Positions 61,765 through 64,000 of a stretch of 64,000 nucleotides of DNA are shown piece after piece. Below the pieces are notes generated by a model. The model worked only from the letters and a program-made list of their open reading frames with translations, was not told the DNA's origin and ran no database searches. Numbering within the stretch: position 1 is the stretch's first letter; each line of letters begins with the position of its first letter. The DNA lies in the NCBI RefSeq assembly GCF_000760735.1, contig NZ_JMEX01000004.1, forward strand, positions 424,072 to 488,071, read 5' to 3'. The translations under genes and the position numbers were made by a program. This stretch comes from Rhodococcoides fascians A44A. GTDB taxonomy: Bacteria > Actinomycetota > Actinomycetes > Mycobacteriales > Mycobacteriaceae.

Positions 61765-64000
61765 CTAGGGCGCGACGATGTGTTCGGGGCGGATGGGGAC
61801 ACGGGTCAGGGCAAGCCCGGTCGCGTCGCGGATGGCAGCGACGACGGCCGGCGTCGAGGACAGGGTGGGCGGCTCGCCCGCACCACGAAGGCCGTACGGC
61901 GCCAATGGGTCTGCATTCTCCAGGATGTCGAGTTTCATGGGCGGCATGTCGAGGATCGTCGGGATGAGGTAGTCGGTGAAGGACGGGTTCTTCACGAGTC
62001 CGTCCTTCACGACGATCTCCTCCATGACGGCCAGACCCAGGCCCTGCGCCGATCCGCCGTGGATCTGTCCTTCGAGCGAGAGCCGGTTGAGGATCTTGCC
62101 GACGTCCTGCACGGCGGCCATTTCGACGACCTTCACCAGACCCAGCTCCACGTCGACGTCGACGACCGCTCGGTGCACGCACAGTGCAAGCTGCGTGTGG
62201 CTCGCACCCTGACCGGTGACGGGGTCCATCCCGCTGGTCGGTCGGTGGTGAAATTCGCGTGTCTGCTCGATCACGCGGTCGCCCAACACATCCTCGATCG
62301 TCGCGAGTACTTCACCCGACGACACGATCTTTCCGCCGTCGAGGGTCAGTCCGCTGACGGCTCGTCCGAGGTGCAGGCTCGCAAGTACGAACACGGCGTC
62401 ACGGACGGCCTCGCACGCGGCCTTGACGGCTCCGCCGGTCATGTAGGACTGACGCGACGCCGACGACGAACCTGCGTTCCCGACTGCAGTGTCGGCCGGA
62501 TGAATGACCACCTTGGTCACGCCGAGCTCGGTGCGCGCGATCTGCGCCTCCAACGTGACCAACCCTTGACCGACCTCGGCCGCCGCGGTGTGCACCAGGG
62601 CGGTTGCCTCCCCGCCGATGACTTCGAGACGTACTCGGGCGGTGGAATAGTCGTCGTAGTTCTCGGAGAAGCAGATGTTCTTGATTCCGACGCCGTAGCC
62701 GATGCCGCGTACGACGCCTTCGCCGTGCGTGGTCTGGGAGGCACCGCCCGGCAGGTTACGGATGTCCGACGCGTCGAGCGGGGCCGGCAGTGCCATTGCC
62801 TCGGCGCGGGCGAGCATGTCCGCCAGTGGAGCGGGTGCTTCGATGACCTGTCCGGTCGCCAGGATCGATCCTTGGCTGACGGCGTTGATCTGCCGGACTT
62901 CGACGGGGCTGATTCCGCAGGCCTCGGCGAGTTTGTCCATCATCGACTCGTATGCGAAACATGCTTGTACTGCGCCGAATCCACGCATCGCCCCGCACGG
63001 TGGGTTGTTGGTGTACACGCCGTACGCGTCGATCTCGATGTTCGGGATCACGTAGGGTCCGACGCCGAGGGACGCCGCATTGCCTACGACGTTGAGCGTT
63101 GCCGACGTGTACGCACCTCCGTCGAGGATGATCTCGACGTCGGCGTACAGCAGCTTGCCGTCGCGGCTGGCGCCGTATTCGTAGTGCATCTGCGCGGGGT
63201 GGCGGTGGACGTGGCCGAAGAAGGATTCGTAGCGGTTGTAGACGATCTTCACGGGCTTGCCGGTGTACATCGCGAGCATGGCGGCGTGGATCTGCATGGA
63301 CAGGTCTTCGCGTCCGCCGAATGCGCCGCCCACGCCGGCCAGGGTCATGCGGATCTTCTCGTCGGGCAGGCCGAGGCACGGTCCGATCTGGGCCAGGTCG
63401 TTGTGCATCCATTGAGTGGCGACGTAGAGGTCGACACCGCCGTCCTCGCCTGGAATCGCGAGGCCGGATTCAGGTCCGAGAAACGCCTGGTCCTGGATGC
63501 CGACGGAGAAATCGCTGGAGACGACGATCTCCGCGCGCTCTTTCGCCGAGGCGACGTCGCCCACGCGTACGGGCTGATGCCTGGCTACTCCCCCACGCTC
63601 CTGCACCTTCGGGTACGTCGGGTCGAGCGCCGCGCGCCGTGCATCCGTCAAGGGCTCGAGTATCTCGTACTCGACGGCGATCTTCTCCATTGCGCGGCGA
63701 GCGGTCTCGGGGTGGTCGGCGGCGATCAAGGCGATCGGCTCGCCTTCGTGGCGGACCTCGTCGAATGCGAGGACGGGCTGGTCCCACGTGTGATCGAGGC
63801 CGAAGCACTTGCGGCCCGGCACGTCCTCGTGCGTCAGTACGGCTTCGACGCCCGGGGTGGCCAGCGCCTTCGAGATGTCGATCGACAGTATTCGCGCACG
63901 TGGATGCGGACTCCGAAGCGTTGCGCCCCACAGCATCCCGTCGATGAACAGGTCCGACGAATACGCGAACTCTCCCTTGACCTTCAACGTCCCGTCGGGA
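61765..64000 (-). CDS. Xanthine dehydrogenase, molybdopterin-binding subunit (5' end outside window)
   Basis: At least 745 residues of the large molybdenum subunit, truncated by the window edge: the reading frame is open through 64000 (PDGTLKVKGEFAYSSDL...), so the true start is further right. Molybdenum-cofactor blocks: GVGGAFGGREDLSMQIHAAM, CGAMRGFGAVQACFAYESMM, AAEVGQGLVTLEAQIARTEL and GLRGAGEPPTLSSTPAVVAA, whose Glu in GAGE is the catalytic base. It oxidises hypoxanthine and xanthine to urate together with FAD and [2Fe-2S] subunits expected beyond the edge. First of the visible operon with the AzgA-type permease and xdhC. Confidence 0.92.
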   Translation of the reverse strand, partial: PDGTLKVKGEFAYSSDLFIDGMLWGATLRSPHPRARILSIDISKALATPGVEAVLTHEDVPGRKCFGLDHTWDQPVLAFDEVRHEGEPIALIAADHPETARRAMEKIAVEYEILEPLTDARRAALDPTYPKVQERGGVARHQPVRVGDVASAKERAEIVVSSDFSVGIQDQAFLGPESGLAIPGEDGGVDLYVATQWMHNDLAQIGPCLGLPDEKIRMTLAGVGGAFGGREDLSMQIHAAMLAMYTGKPVKIVYNRYESFFGHVHRHPAQMHYEYGASRDGKLLYADVEIILDGGAYTSATLNVVGNAASLGVGPYVIPNIEIDAYGVYTNNPPCGAMRGFGAVQACFAYESMMDKLAEACGISPVEVRQINAVSQGSILATGQVIEAPAPLADMLARAEAMALPAPLDASDIRNLPGGASQTTHGEGVVRGIGYGVGIKNICFSENYDDYSTARVRLEVIGGEATALVHTAAAEVGQGLVTLEAQIARTELGVTKVVIHPADTAVGNAGSSSASRQSYMTGGAVKAACEAVRDAVFVLASLHLGRAVSGLTLDGGKIVSSGEVLATIEDVLGDRVIEQTREFHHRPTSGMDPVTGQGASHTQLALCVHRAVVDVDVELGLVKVVEMAAVQDVGKILNRLSLEGQIHGGSAQGLGLAVMEEIVVKDGLVKNPSFTDYLIPTILDMPPMKLDILENADPLAPYGLRGAGEPPTLSSTPAVVAAIRDATGLALTRVPIRPEHIVAP

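Noticed and set aside
63985..63987. TTG as start of the xanthine dehydrogenase subunit
   Set aside because: The frame is open to the window edge and the upstream residues PDGT fit the family, so the gene is truncated by the window.

Overview
The window is chromosomal DNA of a high-GC, mycolic-acid-containing actinobacterium, most likely Rhodococcus or a close relative. Pointers are mycothiol-type enzymes, a probable mycolate reductase (cmrA), a DesA3-type acyl desaturase pair, the 180-kDa NAD-glutamate dehydrogenase, a group II truncated haemoglobin and an EthA-type monooxygenase. Many genes start with GTG directly behind a TAnnnT -10 box, as in leaderless actinobacterial mRNAs. No PE/PPE genes, insertion sequences, prophage or CRISPR arrays are visible.

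Region 1 (1740-21219) follows, from memory of that genome, the order of the M. tuberculosis block Rv2464c-Rv2478c: nei, rpiB, DsbA-like reductase, pepN, ctaJ/DUF5130, HNH protein, glbO, aglA, a conserved hypothetical, thioesterase, NAD-GDH, ettA and ssb. A DUF429 gene, an MscS channel and a cupin gene are interleaved. Region 2 (21391-38985) is variable: a YigZ protein, an ABC exporter divergent from a MarR gene, a CopD-CtaG fusion, a lone XdhC, tRNA-Arg, an AlaDH/CEOS-like enzyme with a PucR regulator, the desaturase operon with a divergent TetR gene, and a PadR gene translationally coupled to fadH. Region 3 (39038-45987) resembles Rv2509-Rv2518c: cmrA, two small lipoproteins, a HerA-like ATPase, orn, tRNA-His, an M23 peptidase and an L,D-transpeptidase.

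Region 4 (48653-64000) is a purine-ring catabolic island behind an EthA-like/SDR pair (46177-48547). A divergent control region (52670-52889) drives uraD-uraH-urate oxidase-NCS2 permease leftwards and a ureide/glyoxylate operon rightwards: a stand-alone allophanate-hydrolase C-domain protein, hyi, glxR, gcl, alc, allB. An opposing operon (xdh molybdenum subunit, AzgA-type permease, xdhC) runs in from the right edge. Together these would take hypoxanthine/xanthine via urate, allantoin and allantoate to glyoxylate and glycerate. No ureidoglycolate lyase of a recognised family is present; the small protein at 52890-53282 sits where that activity is needed and is the most interesting unknown here. 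The control region carries three copies of a 16-bp motif, an IclR-type palindrome and two TTGACA promoters, suggesting control by the IclR protein at 48653-49402.
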